DNA of 64,000 bases from Devosiaceae bacterium. Lineage in GTDB: Bacteria; Pseudomonadota; Alphaproteobacteria; Rhizobiales; Devosiaceae. The stretch is from contig JAKISW010000009.1 in NCBI GenBank assembly GCA_021648375.1, forward strand, positions 1 through 64,000. Direction: 5' to 3'. The notes beneath the pieces were generated by a model. The model saw only the letters and a program-made list of their open reading frames with translations, was not told the origin of the DNA and made no database searches. This document shows, piece by piece, positions 34,383 to 42,410 of the stretch. Both the position numbers and the translations under genes were made by a program. The number at the start of each line of letters is the position of its first letter. Within the stretch, counting starts at the first letter, position 1.

Positions 34383-36314
34383 GTGACATTGACGACAAAA
34401 ACTCCGCTACTTGATCAAATTGATGATTTAGAAAAATTGCGCCAGCTTGACAATTCTCAGTTGCGTCAGCTGGCTGATGAATTGCGAGCTGAAACCATTG
34501 ATGCGGTTTCTGTCACCGGAGGTCATCTTGGCGCAGGTCTTGGCGTTGTTGAACTAACGATTGCCCTGCATGCAATTTTTGACACCCCCAATGACCGTCT
34601 GATCTGGGATGTGGGCCACCAAACCTACCCCCACAAAATTCTTACAGGGCGCCGCGAAAAAATCCGCACCCTACGTCAAAAGGAGGGACTTTCAGGCTTT
34701 ACCCTGCGTACTGAAAGTGAATTTGACCCATTTGGAACCGGGCATTCATCAACCTCAATTTCCGCCGGATTGGGTATGGCCGTTGGATCACAATTAAACG
34801 ATAAGTCCCGCAATTGCATCGCCGTTATCGGCGATGGTTCCATGTCAGCGGGAATGGCCTATGAAGCCATGAACAATGCCGGGGCCATGGATGCCAGACT
34901 GATAGTCATATTAAATGATAATGACATGTCCATCGCACCACCAACCGGCGCCATGAGCGCATATCTGGCCAAGCTGGTCTCGTCTCCTGCCTATCGTGGA
35001 TTGCGTGAAACCGCTAAAAACATTGCTGAACATCTGCCGGATTTCATTTCTGAAAAAGCCAGAAAAACCGAAGAGTTTGCCCGCGGATTTTGGGCTGGCG
35101 GCACCCTTTTTGAAGAATTGGGCTTTTATTATGTTGGCCCGATCGATGGCCACAATCTCGATCATCTTTTACCAATTCTAAAAAATGTCCGCGATGCGCA
35201 AGCCGGACCGTTTCTTGTTCATGTGGTGACCCAAAAAGGCAAGGGCTATCCGCCTGCCGAGGATTCTCCTGACAAATATCATGGGGTTTCAAAATTCAAT
35301 ATTGTAACGGGAACTCAAGACAAATCTCCCTCCAACGCTCCCTCCTATACTTCGGTTTTTGCCTCATCACTGATTGAAGAAGCTCAGCGGGATGAAAAAA
35401 TTATTGCGGTGAATGCCGCCATGCCAGCAGGAACCGGCCTTGATAAATTCGGAGAAGTTTTTCCAGACCGGGTTTTTGATGTGGGCATAGCCGAACAGCA
35501 TGCCGTAACATTTTGCGCTGGCCTTGCCGCTGAAGGGCTCAAACCTTTTTGCACCATTTATTCAACATTTTTGCAACGCGCCTATGATCAGGTAATTCAC
35601 GATGTGGCCCTGCAAAAACTCCCCGTGCGTTTTGCCATTGATCGGGCTGGATATGTGGGCGCTGACGGGCCAACCCATGCGGGAAATTATGACACCGCCT
35701 ATCTTGGGGCCATTCCCAACATGGTTTTAATGGCAGCGGGTGACGAGGCCGATCTCAAACACATGGTGGCAACCGCCGCCGCCTATGATGAAGGCCCGAT
35801 TGCCCTGCGCTATCCACGAGGCGAGGGCATGGGGGTTGATTTGCCAGCCATAGGCAAAGCGATAAAAATCGGTCGCGGCCGTATCCTTAAACAAGGCACA
35901 TCCATTGCCATCCTCTCCTATGGGGCAAGGCTTGAGCAGTGTCTGGCCGCAGCCGAGCAATTATCAGCCCTTGGACTTTCAACAACTGTTGCCGATGCCC
36001 GCTTTGCCAAACCCATTGACGTGGATCTTTTGAGCCAATTGGCCAAAAACCACCAGGTGCTGATTAGCGTTGAGGAGGGATCAATTGGTGGATTTGGATC
36101 CCACGCCGCCACATGGCTGGCCCAAAATGCAATGCTTGATGGTTCGTTAAGATTTCGCCCGATGACAATGCCCGACAGGAATTTTGAACACGCATCCCAA
36201 AAAGTTCTTTACGCACAGGCAGGACTGGATAAAGCCGGCATTGTTGCTACCGCACTAAAGGCCCTGCCTTCCAGCTCTCAGGTCACCAGAATTTTAAAAA
36301 ATCTCGACCAGTAA
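34383..36314 (+). CDS. dxs: 1-deoxy-D-xylulose-5-phosphate synthase
   Basis: A 643-residue ThDP enzyme, first committed step of the MEP isoprenoid pathway and a supplier for thiamine and pyridoxal synthesis. Motifs: GGHLGAGLGVVELT, the ThDP GDGSMSAGMAYEAMNNAG with NDNDMSIAPP, and AEQHAVTFCAGLAAEG plus RAGYVGADGPTHAG. Start at GTG 34383 is chosen since it gives the usual beginning TKTPLLDQID; the TTG at 34350 would add residues not seen in relatives. An in-frame GGATCC precedes it. A free-standing gene after the DUF882 protein. Confidence 0.94.
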   Translation: MTLTTKTPLLDQIDDLEKLRQLDNSQLRQLADELRAETIDAVSVTGGHLGAGLGVVELTIALHAIFDTPNDRLIWDVGHQTYPHKILTGRREKIRTLRQKEGLSGFTLRTESEFDPFGTGHSSTSISAGLGMAVGSQLNDKSRNCIAVIGDGSMSAGMAYEAMNNAGAMDARLIVILNDNDMSIAPPTGAMSAYLAKLVSSPAYRGLRETAKNIAEHLPDFISEKARKTEEFARGFWAGGTLFEELGFYYVGPIDGHNLDHLLPILKNVRDAQAGPFLVHVVTQKGKGYPPAEDSPDKYHGVSKFNIVTGTQDKSPSNAPSYTSVFASSLIEEAQRDEKIIAVNAAMPAGTGLDKFGEVFPDRVFDVGIAEQHAVTFCAGLAAEGLKPFCTIYSTFLQRAYDQVIHDVALQKLPVRFAIDRAGYVGADGPTHAGNYDTAYLGAIPNMVLMAAGDEADLKHMVATAAAYDEGPIALRYPRGEGMGVDLPAIGKAIKIGRGRILKQGTSIAILSYGARLEQCLAAAEQLSALGLSTTVADARFAKPIDVDLLSQLAKNHQVLISVEEGSIGGFGSHAATWLAQNAMLDGSLRFRPMTMPDRNFEHASQKVLYAQAGLDKAGIVATALKALPSSSQVTRILKNLDQ

Positions 36315-36409
36315 TTTTTATATGTTCAAAATTTTGATTTTTTCAATTTAGAACTTTTGGCAAAAGGACCTTTATAAATACCTGCCCGATTATTTTTCCA
36401 ACTATTTTT

Positions 36410-36667
36410 CTATTTTTCAACATCCGGAATCATGCCCAAAGCGTGCATATAGGTGTCCAGCAACGCCTCCTGCTCCATTCTTTCCGATGCATCAAGTTTA
36501 CGTATTCGAACAATCTGGCGAATGATCTTGGCGTCAAACCCTGACCCTTTCGCCTCGGCATAAACCTCTTTTATATCTTCGGAAATCGCCTTTTTTTCAT
36601 CTTCAAGTCTTTCAATTCTCTCAATGAAAGCACGCAATTGATCTCGCCCAACACCTATTTCCGACAT
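36410..36667 (-). CDS. gapR: DUF2312 nucleoid-associated protein GapR
   Basis: An 85-residue basic-acidic coiled-coil protein. FIERIERLEDEKKAISEDIK, EVYAEAKGSGFDAKIIRQIV and RIRKLDASERMEQEALLDTY match GapR/DUF2312 throughout. GapR is an alphaproteobacterial protein that encircles overtwisted DNA ahead of replication and transcription forks. Its genomic position, opposite and between dxs and DUF1036-pyk, is conserved in many Hyphomicrobiales. Start ATG at 36667 is unambiguous. Confidence 0.93.
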   Translation of the reverse strand: MSEIGVGRDQLRAFIERIERLEDEKKAISEDIKEVYAEAKGSGFDAKIIRQIVRIRKLDASERMEQEALLDTYMHALGMIPDVEK

Positions 36668-36947
36668 TCCTTAGCCTCTCTTTTTTATTAAATATTGTTC
36701 AAGCTCGAAACGCCTGCCGGATCAAGGCTTGTTACACCTCTTTCCCCACAGAAATATCAGCAAAAATTATTTTTTGCACAAGTGAAGTTGAAAACCCAAC
36801 TGAATTTTTTTCACAATTTTGACAAATCACAGCCCTAACAAAAAACTATTTACACAAGCATGCTCATTTTTTTCGTGCCAAATCAGTTTTAACTTTGTAA
36901 AAGAGCCACAACGGGGCTTTTTTACTACCGAAAGAATTCTTCTCGAA

Positions 36948-37397
36948 ATGAAAATTCCCCTATCATCATTCGCTAAACGCCTTTTCATACTGGTGTCGTT
37001 GTTTTTTGGCTTTTCAATTACTCCCCTCGCCCCGGCCTTTGCCGATTTGCGGGTTTGCAATCAGATAGGCAAACCCATTTCCATCGCCTTTGGTTATCGC
37101 ACCGCCCAGGGCTGGCAATCAGAGGGATGGTGGGTTGCCGCACCTGACAGCTGTGTTACAGTTTTTCAGGGAGACCTTGACGCCAGGTTTTATTATCTGT
37201 TTGCGGCCGATGACATATCAGGGGGAACATGGGACGGCTCGGTTTTTATGTGCACAAGAGACGAAACCTTCACCATATTTGGCGTTGAGGATTGTCTGGC
37301 CCGGGGATATGAAAGAACCGGTTTTTTTGAAATTGATACGGAAAGTCAAACTGACTGGACATTGCAACTGACGGAACCTGATACCGACCGACCCTAA
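36948..37397 (+). CDS. DUF1036 secreted protein upstream of pyk
   Basis: A 149-residue protein with an N-terminal signal (about 1-28, PAFA|DLRV) and a DUF1036 domain with the typical LRVCNQIGKPISIAFGYR, SEGWWVAAPDSC, ARFYYLFAAD and CTRDETFTI; four cysteines may form two disulfides. Function unknown; the same family precedes pyk in many Hyphomicrobiales, as here (65 bp), so co-transcription is probable. The ATG at 36948 is used because upstream in-frame residues lack family similarity. Confidence 0.88.
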   Translation: MKIPLSSFAKRLFILVSLFFGFSITPLAPAFADLRVCNQIGKPISIAFGYRTAQGWQSEGWWVAAPDSCVTVFQGDLDARFYYLFAADDISGGTWDGSVFMCTRDETFTIFGVEDCLARGYERTGFFEIDTESQTDWTLQLTEPDTDRP

Positions 37398-37462
37398 AAA
37401 ACAAACCTGACTTATATTCCAGTCGGGTCATAAATTTAATAAACAGGAAATATTGCAAACTT

Positions 37463-38899
37463 ATGAGACGCAACAGACGTGTAAAAATTCTCGCCACCCT
37501 TGGACCCGCATCAGACACCAGGGAAATGATTTCAAAACTTGTTATAGCGGGGGCAGATATTTTTCGCATCAATATGAGCCATGCCAGCCACGAAGTGCTG
37601 AAAAAAACAGTTGATCACATACGCGCGGTTGAAGAAGAACTAAAACACCCATTGGGCATTCTTGTGGATTTGCAGGGGCCAAAAATTCGTGTCGGAAAAT
37701 TTGCCAACGATAAAATCGAACTGAAAAATGGTGATGTTTTCACCATGGATACCAATGAAGAACCTGGCGATCAAAAGCGCGTCCACCTGCCCCACCCTGA
37801 ATTGTTTCAGGCCGTTAAATCGGGCCACAGATTATTGCTGGATGATGGGCGCATAGAATTGCGCGCCATTGAAATAACTTCTGACAAAATAAAATGCGAA
37901 ACCATTCATGGCGGCACCCTTTCCAATCGCAAGGGGGTAAGTGTCCCCGATAGTTTATTGGCCATGAGCGCCATGACTGATAAAGACCACGCAGACCTCA
38001 ACGAAGCTCTAAAACATGAAATTGACTGGATAGCCCTAAGCTTTGTTCAAAGACCACAAGACATAACCCAGGTGACAAAAATTACCCGTGGGCGGGTTGG
38101 CGTAATGGCCAAAATTGAAAAACCACAGGCCATAGAGCGCTTGGGCGAAATCATCAAACTGGCCGACGCCCTAATGATTGCCCGTGGCGATTTGGGGGTT
38201 GAAATGCCTCTTGAGCAGGTCCCCGGCCTGCAAAAACGCATTATCCGGCTGGCCCGTCGCTATGGCAAGCCGGTTGTTGTTGCCACCCAGATGCTTGAGA
38301 GCATGGTATCTTCCCCCACTCCGACCAGAGCGGAAGTTTCCGACGTTTCCACCGCTGTTTTTGAAGGTGCTGATGCAATTATGCTATCCGCTGAATCTGC
38401 CAGTGGAGACTTTCCCATTGAAGCAGTATCCACCATGGATCGGGTGGCAACTGCTGTGGAAAGCGACATCAATTATCCAGCCATTATCCGCGCCCAGGGT
38501 GCCGAGCCGGAGGCAACCGCCGCCGATGCAATATCCGCCGCCACCCGCCAGACCGCCGAAACTTTGGATCTGGCAGCAATCGTTACCTACACTTCTTCAG
38601 GCTCCACCGGCTTAAGAGCCGCTCGCGAGCGCCCCTCAAAACCCATAATCGCCCTTTCCCCAAATGTAACAACCGTGCGCCGTCTGGCATTGGTCTGGGG
38701 CATCCATTGTGTGCAGACCAAAGATGCCAACGATCTGGAAGATATGGTCGATAAAGCCTGCTCCATTGCCCATTCAGAGGGTTTTGCCCAACCCGGTGAG
38801 CGCATCGCCATTACCGCAGGAGTGCCACTAAGAACCTCCGGCTCAACAAATATGCTGCGCATTGCCTTTGTTGATCGCGATGGCTCCGGGGCAACTTAA
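37463..38899 (+). CDS. pyk: Pyruvate kinase
   Basis: A 478-residue glycolytic enzyme that converts phosphoenolpyruvate to pyruvate with ATP formation. VKILATLGPASDT at the start, the active-site Lys region MAKIEKPQAIERL, ARGDLGVEMPLEQVP and the metal-site MLSAESASGDFP are all present. The C-terminal domain is standard. It follows the DUF1036 gene and is followed by a shared terminator with rpmJ. Confidence 0.96.
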   Translation: MRRNRRVKILATLGPASDTREMISKLVIAGADIFRINMSHASHEVLKKTVDHIRAVEEELKHPLGILVDLQGPKIRVGKFANDKIELKNGDVFTMDTNEEPGDQKRVHLPHPELFQAVKSGHRLLLDDGRIELRAIEITSDKIKCETIHGGTLSNRKGVSVPDSLLAMSAMTDKDHADLNEALKHEIDWIALSFVQRPQDITQVTKITRGRVGVMAKIEKPQAIERLGEIIKLADALMIARGDLGVEMPLEQVPGLQKRIIRLARRYGKPVVVATQMLESMVSSPTPTRAEVSDVSTAVFEGADAIMLSAESASGDFPIEAVSTMDRVATAVESDINYPAIIRAQGAEPEATAADAISAATRQTAETLDLAAIVTYTSSGSTGLRAARERPSKPIIALSPNVTTVRRLALVWGIHCVQTKDANDLEDMVDKACSIAHSEGFAQPGERIAITAGVPLRTSGSTNMLRIAFVDRDGSGAT

Positions 38900-38915
38900 A
38901 TTTCAAGATCGCCCA

Positions 38916-38946
38916 ACAAAAAAAGGCCCGCTAAAAGCGGGCCTTT
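38916..38946. terminator. Terminator between pyk and rpmJ
   Basis: AAAGGCCCGC (38922-38931) and GCGGGCCTTT (38937-38946) form a perfect 10-bp stem with loop TAAAA. On the minus strand a run of eight T follows, so it ends the rpmJ transcript strongly; on the plus strand only TTT follows, so it is weaker for pyk. Confidence 0.85.
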
Positions 38947-38972
38947 AAACATATTAATTCAATAAAAAACTT

Positions 38973-39098
38973 TTAACCCTGACGGGCTTTAAAGCGTTTA
39001 TTGACTTTATTGATAATGTAATAGCGGCCACGACGGCGAACCAGTTTATTATCGCGATGGCGACCCATCAGCGCGCGAAGCGAATTGCGAACCTTCAT
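38973..39098 (-). CDS. rpmJ: 50S ribosomal protein L36, cysteine-free form
   Basis: A 41-residue, very basic protein: MKVRNSLRALMGRHRDNKLV then RRRGRYYIINKVNKRFKARQ. This matches alphaproteobacterial L36, without the C-C-C-H zinc ligands of the C+ type; no cysteine occurs. It is the only ribosomal gene near pyk, as in relatives. Start is ATG at 39098. Confidence 0.95.
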   Translation of the reverse strand: MKVRNSLRALMGRHRDNKLVRRRGRYYIINKVNKRFKARQG

Positions 39099-39329
39099 GT
39101 CCATACCCTCTTAAAAAAAACGGGCACCATGCACCCATACAAAAATTTCGTGCCTTTACTTATGGGCAATGGGTTAATCTGTCAATGCGCCATTGTGACA
39201 ATGGGTCAATTCTTTGATCTCGCGGCAGTTAGCTCAGTCTAATTGTCTCACGGCCCGCCGTAGGCGGCGGCTCGTTCTTAAAACATTGGTCGCGTTTCCG
39301 AACCGAAAAATTGGAACTTCTTAGCACGC

Positions 39330-39480
39330 CACTCGAAGAGTGTTTTCTTGGCAGCGCTCTTTAATAGTGGTCGCGCTGCCGAAACAGAAAACCGCTACGC
39401 ACTTTTCTTGGCAGCGCTCTTTAATAGTGGTCGCGCTGCCGAAACAGAAAACCGCTACGCACTTTTCTTGGCAGCGCTCT
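39330..39480 (-). repeat. Amplified palindromic repeat: exact 60-bp tandem duplication before the receiver gene
   Basis: The region 39099-39563 has no gene. Bases 39361-39420 and 39421-39480 are identical, so a 60-bp unit occurs twice in perfect tandem, with a partial copy before it from about 39332. Each unit holds outer arms GCGCTGCC/GGCAGCGC (39373-39417 and 39433-39477) and inner stem AGAAAA/TTTTCT. On the minus strand the order and flanks match the repeat at 10289-10395. The left flank (39222-39330) holds only a degenerate copy near 39280-39320. The repeats are readable in frame with the following gene but are not coding. Confidence 0.93.
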
Positions 39481-39563
39481 TTAATACGTATTCATTCGTG
39501 CTTGAGTGTTTACTCAGCATCGAAACCAACCCGCTAAAATCCTCGCCAACAAAAGAGGTGAAA

Positions 39564-40067
39564 ATGCGTATTCTTGACATGTCTGATATTTCTATACTGG
39601 TGGCTGACCCCTCGCAATATATGGTCAAAATTATCCGCGCCATGTTACGAGGTTTTGGCATCAACAAAATTCGCGAAGCCAATGATGGTGCAGTGGCGTT
39701 GGAAGAGTTCAACACCCACACAATTGACATAGCGATATTTGACTATGCCCTGGCAACCCTTGACGGAGTGGAACTTACCGAACTCTTAAGAGCCGATGAG
39801 AACTCCCCCAACCGTTTTGTGCCAATAATTATGCTTTCAGCCTTCACTGAAAAAAGAAGGGTCGTCGCGGCCCGCGATGCAGGAATTTCAGAGTTTTTGC
39901 GCAAACCTCTATGCGCCCGCGACCTTTATCTTCGCCTGCTCCAGGTAATTGAACAACCCCGTGAATTCGTTAACACCACCACTTATTTTGGCCCGGACAG
40001 AAGACGCCATATTGACGACACGACCTATGCTGGCGAAGAGCGCCGCCTGAGTTTCGACAAAATCTAA
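39564..40067 (+). CDS. Receiver-domain response regulator with FGPDRRR tail
   Basis: A 167-residue protein with a single CheY-like receiver (about 8-125): DISILVADPSQYMVKIIRAM, phosphoacceptor Asp in IFDYALATLDG, and FLRKPLCARDLYLRLL with the conserved Lys. After it is YFGPDRRRHIDDTTYAGEERR, a tail found in a recognised alphaproteobacterial orphan regulator group. No output domain and no adjacent kinase. ATG 39564 follows a good ribosome site (AAAGAGGTG); longer in-frame readings run into the 60-bp repeats and are rejected. Confidence 0.85.
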   Translation: MRILDMSDISILVADPSQYMVKIIRAMLRGFGINKIREANDGAVALEEFNTHTIDIAIFDYALATLDGVELTELLRADENSPNRFVPIIMLSAFTEKRRVVAARDAGISEFLRKPLCARDLYLRLLQVIEQPREFVNTTTYFGPDRRRHIDDTTYAGEERRLSFDKI

Positions 40068-40112
40068 CCGCCGCATCAGCCAAAATCACTTCGAACAAGC
40101 CAAAAGCCCTAA

Positions 40113-40199
40113 GCCCGCTATTTTTGCGTTTCATTGAGTAGTTTGCCGTATGACCAAGAATGCGCGCACCGGTGGCGACAAACGGAACTGATATTGCCC
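40113..40199 (-). pseudogene. Decayed thiolase fragment
   Basis: Bases 40113-40185 align by hand to 42472-42545 inside the complete thiolase gene at about 80% identity with a one-base deletion. In frame on the minus strand the relic reads PFVATGARILGHTAN, where the intact gene has PFAATGARILGHTAK; the frame is then lost. Just beyond, an AATATCAGTTCC remnant matches the upstream NINGSS codons, with an internal deletion. The region 40200-40329 has no further recognisable gene. It shows that a second thiolase, or an ancestral copy, once lay here. Confidence 0.75.
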
Positions 40200-40329
40200 C
40201 TTCTTGTCAGAGGCCACATCTCAATGACCTGCTGCCGATTATGTGCCTCCAGCACCGTAATTGGCGCTCCAGTGAACAGTAAATAAAATTGCAGAAATAC
40301 ATGAACAACGAGATCGAAACCAACCTGCG

Positions 40330-41286
40330 TCAAGCCATTGACTGGACAGAACGTCTATAAGCGGCGGGAGAATTTCTGTGATGTTTCTTAAAAACTCTGC
40401 CAAACGCTGCTTCGGAATGATAACCAACTTTTTCAGCAATTGCTATAATCGGCTCATTTGAATTGGCAAGTTGCTTACGGGCAATCTGCATACGCCAGTG
40501 AGTAATATACCCAAGCGGTGTGGTAGTCATATTTTGTGAAAACCTGGATGCGAACGCAGTGCGCGACATGCCGGCAATCTTTGCCAGCTTTTCCAAAGTC
40601 CAGAACGAGCCGGGTTCTTTGTGAATAGCGGTCAGGGCACGGGCAATGCTCGGATCAGCAAAGCCTGAAAGCACCGGCAGATTAGATCCTTCCCCCTGGA
40701 GGTATGTGCGAATTGCTTGCGCAAAAATTATTTCCGACATTTTCAAGGCGATCAATTCGCTGCCAAGTTGCTGCCTTCCCGCCTCATTGCCGATTACTTT
40801 GAGAGTGTGCTCCATCCAAGCGCCAGCCTCCTCACCATAGTTTTTAATGTGTAAATATGGAGGCATCGCATCTATCAGCATATGATTAGCCTCTTCGCTA
40901 AAAGCAAAATGCCCGCAAATAAGCTGAGTTTCATGATCTGTACCAGGATCTCCCCAAACCAGCGCACCGGTTCCGTCAAACCCTGATTGTTCAACTACCT
41001 GATCAAGTTGTACAGCCTGGTGTTCTGTTATGGGATCACAATAAAGCGTATGCGCCGCGCCGCGCATGATTATCAGCAAGTCGCCTTGCTCAAGTATTAT
41101 CGGGGCTTTTTCCTGTTCAATGCGAACCAGACATCGGCCCCTGTGGGCAAAATGGAACCGCGCCACATTTTCAAACGAAGGCACACGAATGCTCCATGGT
41201 GACGTAAATGAAGTTCGAAAATACAATGTGCCAGATAATTGCAGGCACGATAATATATCACTGAGAACGTCCATATATAATCTCAT
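40330..41286 (-). CDS. AraC-family transcriptional regulator with cupin sensor
   Basis: A 318-residue regulator. The N-terminal half is an AraC_binding_2/Cupin_6 type domain (HRGRCLVRIEQEKAPIILEQ, then GDLLIIMRGAAHTLY) and the C-terminal 100 residues contain two HTH motifs (TLEKLAKIAGMSRTAFASRF, IAIAEKVGYHSEAAFGRVFK). It is divergent from the DUF4142-cupredoxin pair and shares with it a 169-bp spacer with a palindrome, so it most likely regulates that pair and itself. Ligand unknown. Confidence 0.9.
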   Translation of the reverse strand: MRLYMDVLSDILSCLQLSGTLYFRTSFTSPWSIRVPSFENVARFHFAHRGRCLVRIEQEKAPIILEQGDLLIIMRGAAHTLYCDPITEHQAVQLDQVVEQSGFDGTGALVWGDPGTDHETQLICGHFAFSEEANHMLIDAMPPYLHIKNYGEEAGAWMEHTLKVIGNEAGRQQLGSELIALKMSEIIFAQAIRTYLQGEGSNLPVLSGFADPSIARALTAIHKEPGSFWTLEKLAKIAGMSRTAFASRFSQNMTTTPLGYITHWRMQIARKQLANSNEPIIAIAEKVGYHSEAAFGRVFKKHHRNSPAAYRRSVQSMA

Positions 41287-41306
41287 TTCAATTTTTTACA
41301 GCCTAT

Positions 41307-41330
41307 GCTGGATTTCCTGATTAATCCAGC
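41307..41330. promoter_or_regulatory. Perfect inverted repeat in the AraC / DUF4142 spacer
   Basis: GCTGGATT and AATCCAGC, eight bases each, flank an 8-bp loop about 20 bp before the araC-type start and 126 bp before DUF4142. Could be an operator for the AraC protein, or a hairpin in one of the leaders. Assignment rests on position and symmetry. Confidence 0.4.
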
Positions 41331-41455
41331 TTTGGGACGATTGATCAATTTTTTTGAGTTTTTCATCATTTTCAATTGCATTATCGGACCCTATTTTGCC
41401 TGACACGAGCAAGGCGAATACTAAGACCTTGCGCACCAACCTGTTAGGAAATGAA

Positions 41456-41986
41456 ATGAAATTTATTAAACCACTGATGGCTATCGGTTTTGCAATTGCT
41501 CTCAACCAGGGCGTCGCTATGGCTCAGTCTCCGGCCGACTTAAATGATCTTGAAATTGCCCACGTAGCTTATACTGCCGATAATATTGATATTCGGTACG
41601 CCCATCTTGCGCTGGCGTTATCCACCAATAAAGCAGTTCATGAATTCGCCAATACCATGATCCGAGACCATGAGGCAGTGAACGAGTTGGCACTCGCCCT
41701 GTTAGCTAAATTGGATGCGCAGCCCCAGGACAATTTTCTCAGCATGACCCTGCAGAGAAACTCTGAAGGCCTGATAGATGATATGCGCAAACTCAGCGGT
41801 ACTGAATTCGATATATTTTACGCCAAGAATGAAGTTGCCTACCACAAAGCGGTGATTGACCTGGTTGCAAATTCGTTCATTCCAAACATTGAAAATGAAG
41901 AAGTAAAATCACTTTTTGAGGAAGCGCTTGCAATCTTTGAAGCACATAAAATTCATGCCGAAAATATGCTGAATGAGGTCATGTAA
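41456..41986 (+). CDS. DUF4142 periplasmic ferritin-like protein
   Basis: A 176-residue protein with a signal peptide (about 1-23, GVAMA|QSP) and a DUF4142 four-helix domain: EIAHVAYTADNIDIRYAHLA, VHEFANTMIRDHEAVNELAL, FYAKNEVAYHKAVIDLV, HKIHAENML. The His/Glu pattern resembles ferritin-like bundles, though metal binding in this family is not established. ATG 41456 follows TTAGGAAATGA. The stop is directly adjacent to the cupredoxin ATG, so the two are co-translated. Confidence 0.88.
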   Translation: MKFIKPLMAIGFAIALNQGVAMAQSPADLNDLEIAHVAYTADNIDIRYAHLALALSTNKAVHEFANTMIRDHEAVNELALALLAKLDAQPQDNFLSMTLQRNSEGLIDDMRKLSGTEFDIFYAKNEVAYHKAVIDLVANSFIPNIENEEVKSLFEEALAIFEAHKIHAENMLNEVM

Positions 41987-42346
41987 ATGGCTTTTATTTC
42001 AAGACGACTGTTCTTGGCTCGAACCACGGCAACATTAGTTGCTGTGGTTGGTGGCCTATACCCAGGCACAACGCTGTATGCACATGAAAGAAAACCCAAG
42101 GTGCATCACGTGGAGATCCGTGGTTTCAATTTTTCTCCCGACTTTATCAAGGTCAGGCAAGGGGATACAATTGTATGGACTAACTTTGACATAGCACCAC
42201 ATACAGCAACAGCCAAAGATAATAGTTGGGACACTGGAGAAATTACCAAAGGTAATTCAGTAAAAATTTTGGTGCCGAAAGAATTTTCTTCGGAATATTT
42301 TTGTCGTTTTCACCCAAATATGGTGGCAAGTTTAAAATTGCTCTGA
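41987..42346 (+). CDS. Cupredoxin-domain protein with Tat-like signal
   Basis: A 119-residue small blue-copper-type protein. The N-terminus SRRLFLARTTATLVAVVGGL looks like a twin-arginine export signal. The copper ligands are visible as His72 (APHTATA), Cys106 and His109 (YFCRFHP) and Met112, giving a complete type-1 site of the pseudoazurin/amicyanin type. It should act as a periplasmic electron carrier or copper binder. It follows DUF4142 without a gap. The 64 bp after it carry a hairpin ATTGGGG/CCCCAAT (42360-42381). Confidence 0.9.
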   Translation: MAFISRRLFLARTTATLVAVVGGLYPGTTLYAHERKPKVHHVEIRGFNFSPDFIKVRQGDTIVWTNFDIAPHTATAKDNSWDTGEITKGNSVKILVPKEFSSEYFCRFHPNMVASLKLL

Positions 42347-42410
42347 TTGACCAGCCTGTATTGGGGATTGAGGGCCCCAATGGCAACCGCAAATAAAGTA
42401 AAGTTTTCTG

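Noticed and set aside
36668..36947. TTAA-N7-TCAA near the gapR start as a CtrA box
   Set aside because: One arm deviates and AT-rich sequence makes such matches common; not supported enough.
39222..39260. tRNA-like GTTAGCTCAGTC segment
   Set aside because: No acceptor stem, anticodon arm or T-loop can be built around it.
39348..39563. In-frame upstream extension of the receiver protein
   Set aside because: It reads through the 60-bp repeat units; the true start at 39564 has a clear ribosome site and starts the receiver domain.
40118..40333. Minus-strand 71-codon frame next to the AraC gene
   Set aside because: Its C-terminal part is an out-of-frame reading of the thiolase relic; the rest shows no family pattern.
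6900..42410. CRISPR array or insertion sequence
   Set aside because: Repeats are intergenic palindromes or short tandem units without regular unique spacers, cas genes or transposase genes.
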